Below are positions 1-7,391 of a stretch of 12,933 nucleotides of DNA, piece after piece. The DNA is from Clostridiales bacterium (lineage in GTDB: Bacteria; Bacillota; Clostridia; Christensenellales; UMGS416). The number at the start of each line of letters is the position of its first letter. Position 1 is the stretch's first letter. Made by a program: the position numbers and the translations under genes. The notes below the pieces were generated by a model. That model was not told where the DNA came from and made no database searches. It worked only from the letters and a program-made list of their open reading frames with translations. The DNA is taken from positions 1 to 12,933 of the forward strand of contig JAAYXU010000125.1 of NCBI GenBank assembly GCA_012515725.1, in the 5' to 3' direction.

Positions 1-148
1 CATCAATACGCTCGTGGAGCAGCTTTTCAGCGGCGAAGAGGTGGATTTCGACCGGCTCAAGGAGCTAATAGGACATAAACCAATCGAGGTACTGGCAGGC
101 GCGGCGCTGGGAATACTGGTCGCGCTTGTCTACCATTTTATCCGCTGA
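1..148 (+). CDS. Divergent PAP2-family membrane protein, C-terminal fragment (YuiD/DUF212-like)
   Basis: Only the last 48 residues are in the window (first whole codon at 2, TGA at 146-148). They read through an acidic stretch into LKELIGHKPIEVLAGAALG and end in a hydrophobic helix (GILVALVYHFIR). A 'GHxPxEVxAGxxLGI' segment followed by a terminal membrane helix is what I know from the C-terminus of the divergent PAP2 family (YuiD in Bacillus), membrane proteins of unproven function that are distantly related to phosphatidic acid phosphatases. The family often neighbours isoprenoid genes, and undecaprenyl-phosphate or lipid chemistry has been suggested for it but cannot be judged here. The catalytic part lies outside the window. 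About 130 bp without a clear terminator separate it from the next promoter. Confidence 0.7.
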   Translation, partial: INTLVEQLFSGEEVDFDRLKELIGHKPIEVLAGAALGILVALVYHFIR

Positions 149-274
149 TCGGTTGGCGTAGATATATTGGCCGGATTATGGAATTCAATGTGGAAAACCT
201 GCTTACAATGGCTGTCGTTGAATCATTAAGTGTATATTTATGTTAAGAAGTAATGAATTATCCAATCTAAGCAG

Positions 275-303
275 TTGAAAATTTACGTATACCATGCTAT
301 AAT
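275..303 (+). promoter_or_regulatory. Sigma-A promoter of the OLE RNA gene
   Basis: TTGAAA (275-280) is separated by 17 bp from a perfect TATAAT (298-303). A TG dinucleotide (295-296) gives an extended -10 (TGCTATAAT). This is close to the best possible vegetative promoter and the strongest in the window. It predicts a start near G310, which is the first base of the helix that closes the downstream structured RNA. The stretch 149-274 before it is AT-rich; I see no supported gene and no terminator in it. Confidence 0.85.
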
Positions 304-309
304 CAATTC

Positions 310-885
310 GGTGGTGCAGTATCCTAGTCAGCTGTACCGGTTCTGAAGGCGGGGCTAAAAATCCGCCAAAGGGCAGATCGATGAAGCTTCTTGTGTTGGC
401 TACCGACGCCCAGTCGGGGGCTGATGCTGGGAGTCAAGGAAGAAGGGCGATCCGCAATGGCATGCGGGCGTTGACCCAGCTTCCGAGGAGACCTGAACAG
501 GTGGAGGGCTTGTCCCTTTACTTGTCAGGGTGAAACCTGTATCGCGGTGATGCAAGCTGTGTACAGTGTAGCCTGCCTTGAGTGGAATGGGTGGATTGAA
601 GGAATACGGTTTTCGGACACGGGGCCCATGGCCGCAAACCGATAGCCTCATGAAACCCATGCTGCAAAAGAGGCTATGAACCGGCAACGCTGCCGAGGAA
701 AGCTCCTAGGCTGTTGTAAAAGCATATTGGGGATTACAGTGTGGTCTAAGTGGTAATCCAGTTTCAGCGCTGGCGACACGCTGACGGCAGATTTAAAGGG
801 AAACCGCTCCAACGGTGACGGGGAGTATCTTTCGGGGAAATCCTGCTGGACCTAAGCCGCAAGGTTTACTCAATATGCTGCCACC
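310..885 (+). ncRNA. ole: OLE RNA (ornate, large, extremophilic RNA)
   Basis: About 576 nt without a plausible reading frame but full of pairing. A terminal helix joins 310-314 with 881-885 and 317-322 with 875-880 (2-nt bulge at 315-316). Other clear helices are 348-352/363-367, 642-649/670-677 (8 perfect pairs, extended by 639-641/682-684), 731-737/753-759 (7 perfect pairs) and a GCAA-tetraloop hairpin near 856-868. Unpaired purine-rich segments such as GGACACGGGGCCCAUG (614-629) and GAAACCCAUGCUGCAAAA look like conserved tertiary elements. OLE RNAs are roughly 600 nt, occur in anaerobic or extremophilic Firmicutes, usually lie directly upstream of oapA and near isoprenoid genes, and form a membrane ribonucleoprotein with OapA; other known partners include OapB and OapC. 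Size, position and neighbours all fit. The family assignment is from recall of these traits, not from a covariance search. The 3' end may be made by processing or partial termination, because U-rich sequence follows at 886-895. Confidence 0.88.
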
Positions 886-908
886 ATTTTTATTTTGGAG
901 TGTTTTCG

Positions 909-1475
909 TTGACAAGACAACCTGCACAGGAGCGAACGGCTAAGAAGAACGGTAGCGCCTGGATAGTCAGGGTCGTACTCATCACATTTCTTCTGGCCCT
1001 CGGCATGAGCGCCGTAGCCGAATATATCGAAGAGGCGGTGCCCGTTTGGGCGGCCGTTTTTGTATTGCTTTTTTTTATCGGAATGGGTATCCTTTTTGAT
1101 ATCGTAGGCATCGCGATCGCGTCCGCAGAGGAAAAACCGTTCGTAGCCATGTCGGCCAAGAAAGTGCGCGGCGCTTCCCTGAGCCTCCTGCTTCTCAAGC
1201 GTGCCGACCAAATGTCTAATTTTTGCAACGACGTGGTGGGCGACGTATGCGGCATCGTGAGCGGAGCGATGGGCGCGTACATCGCGCTGTGGCTGTCCCG
1301 CATGTCCGGTAAGGACTCGGCGCTGCTGAGCGCGATACTGGTAAGCAGCGTCATCGCGTCGCTTACTGTGGGCGGAAAAGCGCTGGGTAAGAAGGTCGCG
1401 CTGGCCCGCAGGCGGGAAATCGTGCACGCCGCGGGGCGGGTGCTGAGCCTTTTCATGAAAAGAGACCAGCCATGA
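909..1475 (+). CDS. oapA: OLE-associated membrane protein OapA
   Basis: OapA anchors OLE RNA to the cell membrane. I place the start at TTG 909 (188 residues), because the Shine-Dalgarno GGAG (897-900) overlaps an upstream in-frame GTG at 900 but sits 8 nt before 909. The protein has a basic N-terminus and four hydrophobic helices, at about residues 20-37, 46-73, 110-130 and 138-157. A DVVGD (DxxxD) motif lies at 108-112, at the start of the third helix. Basic patches (AKKVR near 83-87, ALARRRE near 165-171, KR near the end) could contact RNA. Length, four-helix topology and position immediately 3' of the large RNA match OapA. The stop overlaps the dxs start by ATGA (1472-1475), so the two are probably translationally coupled. 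The identification depends partly on the RNA next door; alone it would be called a small polytopic membrane protein. Confidence 0.85.
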   Translation: MTRQPAQERTAKKNGSAWIVRVVLITFLLALGMSAVAEYIEEAVPVWAAVFVLLFFIGMGILFDIVGIAIASAEEKPFVAMSAKKVRGASLSLLLLKRADQMSNFCNDVVGDVCGIVSGAMGAYIALWLSRMSGKDSALLSAILVSSVIASLTVGGKALGKKVALARRREIVHAAGRVLSLFMKRDQP

Positions 1476-3364
1476 CCGAATGTGGATCGCTGCTTGGCAA
1501 AATACAATCTCCTGACGATCTGAAAAAACTCAGCCCGAAAGAGCTGCGGGAGTTGGCCGGAGAAACGCGGCAGTTTCTCATAGATACTGTGTCCCGGACC
1601 GGAGGCCATCTTGCCTCGAACCTGGGCGTCGTGGAACTCACGCTGGCGCTTCACTACAGCTTCGACACGCCCCGGGACAGGTTGATATGGGATGTGGGAC
1701 ACCAGTGCTACGTACATAAGATCATCACTGGGCGGCGGGATGAAATGGACACGCTGCGCCGGTACGGCGGACTGAGCGGCTTTCCCAAGCGGCGGGAGAG
1801 CGAGTACGATGCGTTTGATACGGGCCACAGCAGCACCGCGATTTCGGCGGCGCTGGGCATGGCGCGCGCCCGTGATCTGCGGGGAGAGCGGCACGCGGTC
1901 GTAGCGGTGGTGGGAGACGGCGCGATGACGGGCGGCATGGCGTGGGAGGCGCTAAACGACGCGGGGCACAAGCAGGATCGCATAATCATCGTGCTCAATG
2001 ACAACGAGATGTCCATTACCCGCAATGTGGGGGCGCTTTCCTCGTATCTGGCACGGCTGCGCGGTAATCTTGGATATATACGATTCAAAAAAGTCGCCGC
2101 GTGGCTACTGGACCATATACCGTTTGTGGGCGTGCGTCTGTTCCGGTGGGCTGAGCGCATCAAAAATAGTCTCAAGTACCTGCTTGTTCCGGGTATGTAT
2201 TTCGAGGAGATGGGCTTTACCTACTACGGCCCCATTAATGGACACGATCTGGGGCAGTTGGTGCCCTTGTTTCAGCGGGTACGCCACAGCGGCAGGCCTG
2301 TGCTCATCCATGTGGTGACCCAGAAGGGAAGGGGATACGCGCCCGCTCAGGCCGATCCCGAGCGGTATCATTCGACGGGGGAGTTCGCAAGGAAACCCAC
2401 GGATCAGCCGGTATCCGGCGGTGAGAGCGATTCCTGCGACATGCGTGTGGGCGAGCTGCTGACCAAACTGGGACGGCGCGACGACCGGATATGCGTCATA
2501 ACCGCCGCGATGGCACAGGGCTGCGGGCTGAGACCATTTATCAGCGCCTTCCCCGGCCGCAGCTTCGACGTGGGGATCGCCGAACAGCACGCAGCCACGC
2601 TGGCCGCAGGTATGGCGGCGGAAGGGTTCAGGCCGGTGTTCGCGGTTTACTCGTCGTTCCTGCAGCGCGCATACGACCAGGTGCTGGACGATATATGCCT
2701 GCAGAGCCTTCCGGTTCTGCTGCTCATTTCCCACTCGGGATTGGTCGGGGCTGATGGGGAGACCCATCATGGCATATTTGACCACGCTTATCTGCGTCAC
2801 ATGCCGGGTATGCGGCTTGTAGCGCCCTCGTCGATGGAGAGGCTCCTGGCCGTTATCGAGGCGGCGCTTAAGGCCGACGGCCCGACGGCCATATGTTATC
2901 CCCGGCGCGCGCTTCCCGAATCGCTGGGCGAAGCGCCGCGCGACGTTTTTGAATGGAGCGCGATACGCACGCGGCCCGGAGCGCGGGCGGCGCTGCTCGC
3001 GGTGGGGAGCATGGCGCCCAGCGCGCTGGAAGCGGCGCGGATTTTGCACGAGGTCGGATTCCCTGTGGACGTAGTAGACGCTGCGGCCATCAAGCCGCTG
3101 GACACGGATATGCTTAACCGGCTTCTTGCGGAGAAGGAATATCTCTTCACGCTGGAGGACGGCATACTGCAGGGAGGTTTTGGCGGCGCGGTGCTCGAGT
3201 ACGCAGGAGTGCACGGCGGCGGGGCCCGGATCGTTCCGCTGGGCTACGACGACCGGTTTGTGGGGCATGGCACGCAGGAGCAGCTCCGCGAGGAATGCGG
3301 CCTGTCCCCGGCCGGTATCGCGGAGCGGATTCTACGTGCAGTAGGAGGGCGGAGCGGACGATGA
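1472..3364 (+). CDS. dxs: 1-deoxy-D-xylulose-5-phosphate synthase
   Basis: Condenses pyruvate with glyceraldehyde 3-phosphate to give 1-deoxyxylulose 5-phosphate, the first step of the MEP route to isoprenoids; it is cytosolic and thiamine-diphosphate dependent. The 630 residues match the usual 620-640. Visible motifs are GGHLASN (44-50), the VGHQCYVHK substrate loop (75-83), the thiamine-binding GDGAMTGG (148-155) ending near LNDNEMSI (175-182), and the transketolase-type GIAEQHA with catalytic Glu371, followed by FAVYSSFLQRAYDQ (390-403). The C-terminal transketolase domain is complete. ATG 1472 overlaps the oapA stop by four bases and the stop overlaps tlyA in the same way. Placing OLE RNA and OapA directly before dxs repeats the link between OLE and isoprenoid genes known from other Firmicutes. 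No missing residues seen. Confidence 0.98.
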   Translation: MTECGSLLGKIQSPDDLKKLSPKELRELAGETRQFLIDTVSRTGGHLASNLGVVELTLALHYSFDTPRDRLIWDVGHQCYVHKIITGRRDEMDTLRRYGGLSGFPKRRESEYDAFDTGHSSTAISAALGMARARDLRGERHAVVAVVGDGAMTGGMAWEALNDAGHKQDRIIIVLNDNEMSITRNVGALSSYLARLRGNLGYIRFKKVAAWLLDHIPFVGVRLFRWAERIKNSLKYLLVPGMYFEEMGFTYYGPINGHDLGQLVPLFQRVRHSGRPVLIHVVTQKGRGYAPAQADPERYHSTGEFARKPTDQPVSGGESDSCDMRVGELLTKLGRRDDRICVITAAMAQGCGLRPFISAFPGRSFDVGIAEQHAATLAAGMAAEGFRPVFAVYSSFLQRAYDQVLDDICLQSLPVLLLISHSGLVGADGETHHGIFDHAYLRHMPGMRLVAPSSMERLLAVIEAALKADGPTAICYPRRALPESLGEAPRDVFEWSAIRTRPGARAALLAVGSMAPSALEAARILHEVGFPVDVVDAAAIKPLDTDMLNRLLAEKEYLFTLEDGILQGGFGGAVLEYAGVHGGGARIVPLGYDDRFVGHGTQEQLREECGLSPAGIAERILRAVGGRSGR

Positions 3365-4161
3365 AGACCCGGGCTGATGTGCGCCTCGTCCGGGACGGAC
3401 TGGCTTCCAGCCGGGAAAAGGCCCGCCGGATGATACTGGAGGGCAGGGTTACCGCCGATTCGCGTCCTGTAACACGGCCCTCCGAGGCGCTCTCCGGGGA
3501 CGCCCGCGTCGCTGTTGCGGCCGATGCGGGCGAGCCGGTGGGGCGGGGCGCGCTCAAGCTCAGGCATGCGCTTAATGTTTTCGGATTTCCGGTAGAGGGC
3601 CTTGTTTTCATCGATGTGGGGGCGTCCACCGGCGGATTCACACAGTGCCTTCTCGAGCGCGGCGCACAGCTCGTATACGCCGTCGACGTGGGGCGCGGGC
3701 AACTCAGCGAGCGGCTGCGCACCGATTCGCGTGTGCGGGTCATGGAGCAAACCAACGCCCGTTTCCTTCGCCCCGGGCAGTTTGACCGCCGCCCCGACGC
3801 GGCGGTCATGGACGTGTCATTCATATCTATACTTAAAATCACGCCGGCGCTTACCGATATCGTGCCGATAGGGGGATTCGTAATAGCGCTCGTCAAGCCG
3901 CAGTTTGAGGCCGGTCCGAAAGCGGGCAGGCGCGGCGTAATACGGGATCCCGCCACGCATCGAGCGGTGCTTGGCGATGTTCTGGATGGCATGGCCGCGC
4001 TGGGATTCGAGCCGGAAGCGCTCACACCGTCTCCCGTGCGGGGCCGCGCTGGCAATCTCGAGTTCCTGCTCATGGCCCGCAGGGCAGAAGCTGTAACCCG
4101 GACGGATTGGAGCCAGCGGATCGCCGCCGTTGTAGCCGAAGCGCATCAACTTCCAAAATAA
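3361..4161 (+). CDS. tlyA: TlyA-family rRNA 2'-O-methyltransferase
   Basis: TlyA proteins methylate ribose 2'-OH groups of 16S and/or 23S rRNA using S-adenosylmethionine; some members also have hemolysin-like activity. The 266 residues comprise an N-terminal S4 RNA-binding domain (about 3-60, opening TRADVRLVRDGLASSREKA) and an FtsJ/RrmJ-type Rossmann domain with the SAM loop FIDVGASTGGFT (83-94). The K-D-K-E catalytic tetrad is visible as K66 (GALKL), D151 (MDVSFIS), K179 (VKPQFE) and E234 (GNLEFLL). I chose ATG 3361 over an upstream in-frame ATG at 3295 because it starts exactly at the S4 domain, overlaps the dxs stop as ATGA and has AGGAGG (3343-3348) and GGAG (3351-3354) before it. Which rRNA sites are modified cannot be told from sequence. 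Confidence 0.95.
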   Translation: MKTRADVRLVRDGLASSREKARRMILEGRVTADSRPVTRPSEALSGDARVAVAADAGEPVGRGALKLRHALNVFGFPVEGLVFIDVGASTGGFTQCLLERGAQLVYAVDVGRGQLSERLRTDSRVRVMEQTNARFLRPGQFDRRPDAAVMDVSFISILKITPALTDIVPIGGFVIALVKPQFEAGPKAGRRGVIRDPATHRAVLGDVLDGMAALGFEPEALTPSPVRGRAGNLEFLLMARRAEAVTRTDWSQRIAAVVAEAHQLPK

Positions 4162-4164
4162 CAC

Positions 4165-4193
4165 TTGTTCAATGCATATTTTTCCATTATAAT
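4165..4193 (+). promoter_or_regulatory. Sigma-A promoter upstream of nadK
   Basis: TTGTTC (4165-4170), 17-bp spacer, perfect TATAAT (4188-4193). It begins three bases after the tlyA stop, in a short AT-rich gap within GC-rich DNA. It predicts a start near 4200, giving an untranslated leader of about 27 nt before the nadK TTG codon. It would let nadK-argR-recN be transcribed independently of the OLE-dxs promoter. Confidence 0.75.
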
Positions 4194-4226
4194 AGAACGC
4201 ATCATGGCGGAACCGGAGCGCAAACA

Positions 4227-5102
4227 TTGAAAGATATCGGATTATGGATTAATACGGATAAACCCCGGGCTGTGGAGGTCGCCGTGGAGATCGGCCGCAG
4301 AGTGGCCGCGGCGGGAGGCAGCGTTTGCCGCATCAGCCCGGCTCATTCGCTGCCGGGGCTTTCGTGTATCCCGGTCGTGCCGGAGGACAGGCTCACGTCG
4401 CCCTGCGGTCTGGCCATCGTGCTGGGTGGGGACGGTACGCTGCTATCAGCGGCCCGGGAGCTAGCGCCGCTGAAAATTCCCGTGATGGGCGTCAATCTTG
4501 GCAGGCGGGGATTCCTTTCATCCGCCGAGGCAGATGATCTGGACGCGCTGATGGCCGCAGTGCTGGGCGACTCCTATACGCTGGATGAGCGTATGATGCT
4601 GGAAGCGCGCCTGGAGGACGGAAGCAGCCAGATCGCGCTCAACGATCTGGGGATATTCAACAGCAGCCGAGCCCGTATGATACGGGTAGTGGTCCGGGTG
4701 TGCGGCGAGATACTCGATGAATATTACGCAGACGGCGTATTGGTATCAAGTCCCACCGGATCGACGGCGTATTCGCTGTCGGCCGGAGGCCCGCTAATCG
4801 TGCCGCAGATGGCGTGCATGCTGGTTACGCCCATCTGCGCCCATTCGTTGCGTGCCCGGCCGGTTGTGGTGGGAGCTGAATCGCTCATCTCGCTGTATCC
4901 GGCGGCGCGGTACGGGGACGCCGTGCTCACGGCGGACGGGCAGGTGCACACGGCGCTGCGTGCGGGCATGAGCGTCGCGATCCGGCGCTCCGCACACGAT
5001 CTGCAATTGGCACGTACCCGTGAGCAGCGGTTTTTTTCTGTAGTACGGCAGAAGATCAGCGAATGGGGAACGGCAGAACTGAGGAACGGGGGAGGCTCAT
5101 GA
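4227..5102 (+). CDS. nadK: NAD kinase
   Basis: Phosphorylates NAD to NADP using ATP or polyphosphate, setting the cell's NADPH supply. The start is TTG 4227: it gives the family-typical opening KDIGLWINTDKPRA, and GGAG (4215-4218) lies 8 nt upstream. No in-frame ATG fits. The protein is 291 residues. The catalytic GGDGT loop is at 67-71 inside LAIVLGGDGTLLSAA, followed by GVNLGRRGFL (88-97), the substrate motif ALND (137-140), and the glycine-rich ADGVLVSSPTGSTAYSLSAG (168-187) that binds the nucleotide. The C-terminal beta domain appears complete. The stop overlaps the argR start (ATGA, 5099-5102). An eight-codon frame (4204-4230) in the leader overlaps the TTG start; see findings. Confidence 0.96.
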   Translation: MKDIGLWINTDKPRAVEVAVEIGRRVAAAGGSVCRISPAHSLPGLSCIPVVPEDRLTSPCGLAIVLGGDGTLLSAARELAPLKIPVMGVNLGRRGFLSSAEADDLDALMAAVLGDSYTLDERMMLEARLEDGSSQIALNDLGIFNSSRARMIRVVVRVCGEILDEYYADGVLVSSPTGSTAYSLSAGGPLIVPQMACMLVTPICAHSLRARPVVVGAESLISLYPAARYGDAVLTADGQVHTALRAGMSVAIRRSAHDLQLARTREQRFFSVVRQKISEWGTAELRNGGGS

Positions 5103-5548
5103 AAAACCGAAGGCAGATGATGATCCAGAGTATTATCGACAGGACTCAGATCGAGACACAGGAGGAGCTGGCCAATGAGCTTCGCAAGCGGGGCCTTACG
5201 GTAACGCAGGCGACCATATCGCGCGACATCAACGAGCTGCGCCTCGTCAAGATAGCAGGCGAAGACGGCAGGCATTATTATGCTCCATCCCGCCAGCCCA
5301 GCCAGCCGATCGGCGATCGGCTTTTGCGCATATTCGTGGACTCGGTGCTATCGATAAGCGCCGCAGGGAACCTCATAGTGATTAAAACCACGAGTGGGGC
5401 CGCCAACGGCGCGGCGGAAGCGGTCGATACGCTCGAATGGCCCGAGATACTGGGCACGATCGCGGGCGACAATACGATCCTCATCGTGCTGACCGACAGC
5501 AAAGCGGCGCTGGATACGGTCGCGAAGTTCGAGGAATTTCTCAAATAG
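5099..5548 (+). CDS. argR: Arginine repressor ArgR/AhrC
   Basis: Hexameric repressor that binds ARG-box operators when loaded with arginine, repressing biosynthesis and activating catabolism. The 149 residues contain an N-terminal winged helix (1-65) with the recognition segment TVTQATISRDINELRLVK (34-51), a short linker, and a C-terminal oligomerization and arginine-binding domain (74-149) with TSGAANGAA (98-106) and GTIAGDNTILI (119-129). In many ArgR proteins the last motif reads GDDT, so the second Asp of the arginine-binding pair is Asn here, a variant that may alter affinity. ATG 5099 is preferred to ATG 5063 because it gives the standard N-terminus (KNRRQMMIQSII) and a GGAGG lies just upstream, though only 3 nt away. 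Being next to recN is normal in Firmicutes and does not imply a role in repair. Confidence 0.95.
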   Translation: MKNRRQMMIQSIIDRTQIETQEELANELRKRGLTVTQATISRDINELRLVKIAGEDGRHYYAPSRQPSQPIGDRLLRIFVDSVLSISAAGNLIVIKTTSGAANGAAEAVDTLEWPEILGTIAGDNTILIVLTDSKAALDTVAKFEEFLK

Positions 5549-5564
5549 CCGGGAGCGGAGTGTA

Positions 5565-7277
5565 ATGCTCAGTCATCTGACCATACGCAATGTAGCTATC
5601 ATCGACGAGGTGGTGATCCATTTCGGCGAGGGGCTCAACATATTAAGCGGCGAAACCGGGGCGGGCAAATCCATAATCATCGATTCGATGAATCTGGTGC
5701 TGGGAGAGCGCGCCGACCGGGAGCTAATCCGGGCAGGCGCGGACTCGGCGCGGGTGGAGGCGCTTTTTGAACTTTCCGAGGACAGCCCGGCGCGGGAAAT
5801 GCTCCGGAACCTTTCGCTCGAGGACGACGTTGTCATATTGAGCCGTGAGCTGTCCTCCTCGGGCCGCAACGTGTGCCGCATCAACGGCAGCCTGGCCACG
5901 GTCGGGCAGCTGCGCGAGATGTCGGCCCGGCTGGTGGACATCCACGGCCAGCACGAGCACCAGTCGCTTCTCAACGAGGCAAACCATGTGCATATACTCG
6001 ACGCGTTCGGCGGAGAGCCGCTGCGCGCGCTTATTGACCGGACCGACGCGCTGTACGAGGAATACAGGTGTCTTAACGAGCAGCTCTCGCGGATGCGCTC
6101 CGAAGAGCGGACGCGGCTGCAGCGCATAGACATGCTGAGCTTCCAGATACATGAGATCGAGAGCGCCGATCTTCAGCCGGGCGAGGAGGAGGAACTACGC
6201 AGCCGCCTGCGTATCGCCGCGAACCTCGAAAAAATCACGTCGGCGCTTACGGAAACCTATCGGCTGCTGTACGGCGGCAGCGAGTCCACAGCCGCGGGGC
6301 TTGTTTCCGATGCCGCGCGGCAGATGGACGCCATCAGCGACGTGGATACTGTGTTCCAGACGCTGCGCGACCGGTTGGATACGCTGGATATAGAGCTTGG
6401 TGATATCGTCGGCGAGGTGCGGGACATGCAGGGCCGCTACGAATACGATCCGGATGAACTAAACGCGCTGGAGGAGCGCCTGGAAACGATTCGCGTGCTG
6501 GAGAAAAAGTACGGTCTGACCGTGGAGGCGGTACTATCACATCTGGAGGAAACCAAAGCCCGGAGAGAAGAGCTGCTGACGGGCGAGCGGACCATGAATG
6601 AGATCGAGGCCCGGATCGGAGAGATACAAAAGGAATGGGCCGCGGCGGCCGGAGAGCTGACCCGGACCAGACGGGAGATGGCCTCGGAAATCGAGCGCAC
6701 AATCGAGCGGCAGCTCGCGGATCTTGGGATGGGCGGGGCTGTGTTCCGCATCGCGCTGGAGCCGGGGCAGGGAAGCCTGCCGCGCCGGGGCGGCGCCGAG
6801 ACCGTCGCATTCCGAATCGCCACCAATCCGGGCGAACCGCTCCGGTCGCTGAGCAAAACAGCGTCGGGCGGAGAGCTGTCCCGCATCATGCTGGCGATAA
6901 AGAACGGACTGGCCGACAGCGACAGCATACCCACGCTTATTTTCGACGAGATCGACACCGGCGTTAGCGGCCGCATGGCCCGCGTTATCGCCGAAAAGCT
7001 CAATAGCATCGCGCGAAGCAGACAGGTTATCTGTGTGACCCACACGGCGCAGATAGCCGCGATGGCCGACCATCACTTCCGTATCGAGAAGCGGATGCGG
7101 GACGGAAGGAACATCACCGCGGTCGAGGCGCTGGACGACGAAGCGCGCATACTGGAAATATCCCGACTGGTGGGCGGCGAGGAAATCAGCAGCATGAGCC
7201 TCGAACACGCCCGCGAAATGGTGCGCTGGTGCAGCCGCTTTAAGCATGGCGCGGCGTCCGGCGGACCGGACTCATAA
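5565..7277 (+). CDS. recN: DNA repair protein RecN
   Basis: SMC-like ATPase recruited early to double-strand breaks, where it helps hold DNA ends for RecA-dependent repair. The 570 residues are a full-length RecN. They hold Walker A GETGAGKS (29-36), a Q-loop region near DIHGQHEHQSLL (about 128-139), a long central coiled-coil part rich in Glu, Arg and Leu (about 150-370), the ABC signature SKTASGGELSRIM (430-442) and Walker B TLIFDEIDTGVSG (457-469). The D-loop and the switch histidine follow in VICVTHTAQIAAMADHH (about 488-504). ATG 5565 lies 16 bp after argR with GGGAG (5551-5555) at good spacing. No terminator follows; 99 bp separate it from spoIVB. Confidence 0.98.
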   Translation: MLSHLTIRNVAIIDEVVIHFGEGLNILSGETGAGKSIIIDSMNLVLGERADRELIRAGADSARVEALFELSEDSPAREMLRNLSLEDDVVILSRELSSSGRNVCRINGSLATVGQLREMSARLVDIHGQHEHQSLLNEANHVHILDAFGGEPLRALIDRTDALYEEYRCLNEQLSRMRSEERTRLQRIDMLSFQIHEIESADLQPGEEEELRSRLRIAANLEKITSALTETYRLLYGGSESTAAGLVSDAARQMDAISDVDTVFQTLRDRLDTLDIELGDIVGEVRDMQGRYEYDPDELNALEERLETIRVLEKKYGLTVEAVLSHLEETKARREELLTGERTMNEIEARIGEIQKEWAAAAGELTRTRREMASEIERTIERQLADLGMGGAVFRIALEPGQGSLPRRGGAETVAFRIATNPGEPLRSLSKTASGGELSRIMLAIKNGLADSDSIPTLIFDEIDTGVSGRMARVIAEKLNSIARSRQVICVTHTAQIAAMADHHFRIEKRMRDGRNITAVEALDDEARILEISRLVGGEEISSMSLEHAREMVRWCSRFKHGAASGGPDS

Positions 7278-7333
7278 GAGAATCTCTCCGATACAGTCAA
7301 TCGTTTTCCCATTATCTTCAATCATCGGTCATG

Positions 7334-7363
7334 ACATAAAGCCCACGCTTCGGTAGGAAAATA
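7334..7363 (+). promoter_or_regulatory. Possible forespore (sigma-G/F) promoter of spoIVB
   Basis: ACATA (7334-7338) matches the sigma-F/G -35 core GYATA at four of five positions. After 15 bp, TAGGAAAATA (7354-7363) matches the AnAnTR part of the -10 but lacks the leading GG. Spacing is right, quality is poor. SpoIVB is a forespore gene in Bacillus subtilis, so a promoter of this class is expected in the gap. An equally weak alternative uses CATTATC at 7310-7316. Confidence 0.3.
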
Positions 7364-7381
7364 GACCTACAACGAAGTGGG
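7342..7381 (+). promoter_or_regulatory. Hairpin over the spoIVB start region
   Basis: The left arm 7342-7357 and right arm 7366-7381 pair as CCCA/TGGG, CTTCG/CGAAG and GTAGG/CCTAC, with small bulges (7346-7347 and 7371-7372) and an 8-nt loop AAAATAGA: 14 base pairs in all. No T-run follows, so it is not an intrinsic terminator. The right arm covers GTG 7377 and the G-rich bases just before the alternative GTG starts at 7386 and 7392. It could hold back translation from RNA that reads through from recN. Confidence 0.6.
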
Positions 7382-7391
7382 AAGTGTGATC

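Noticed and set aside
178..246. Short 22-codon frame (MEFNVENLLTMAVVESLSVYLC) before the OLE promoter
   Set aside because: No Shine-Dalgarno, no promoter directly upstream and no recognisable content; AT-rich spacer is the simpler reading.
400..687. 95-codon minus-strand frame inside the OLE interval
   Set aside because: It lies wholly in structured RNA sequence, has no ribosome site and no protein-like composition; strong helices explain the sequence better.
690..712. GAGGAAAG segment resembling the conserved core of RNase P RNA
   Set aside because: The other universal RNase P regions are absent and the segment lies in the middle of the RNA, not near the 5' end. OLE context fits better.
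310..885. Large riboswitch (for example cobalamin type) controlling oapA
   Set aside because: Too long, no recognisable aptamer core, no expression platform such as a terminator or an anti-Shine-Dalgarno arm before oapA.
1661..1667. Reverse-strand 0A box (TTCGACA) inside dxs
   Set aside because: Seven-base match within coding sequence, far from any promoter; expected by chance.
2105..3268. 387-codon minus-strand frame opposite dxs
   Set aside because: Antisense shadow of a complete, conserved dxs.
7342..7381. Intrinsic terminator after recN
   Set aside because: The hairpin is strong but is followed by GAAGTG and coding sequence, with no T-run.
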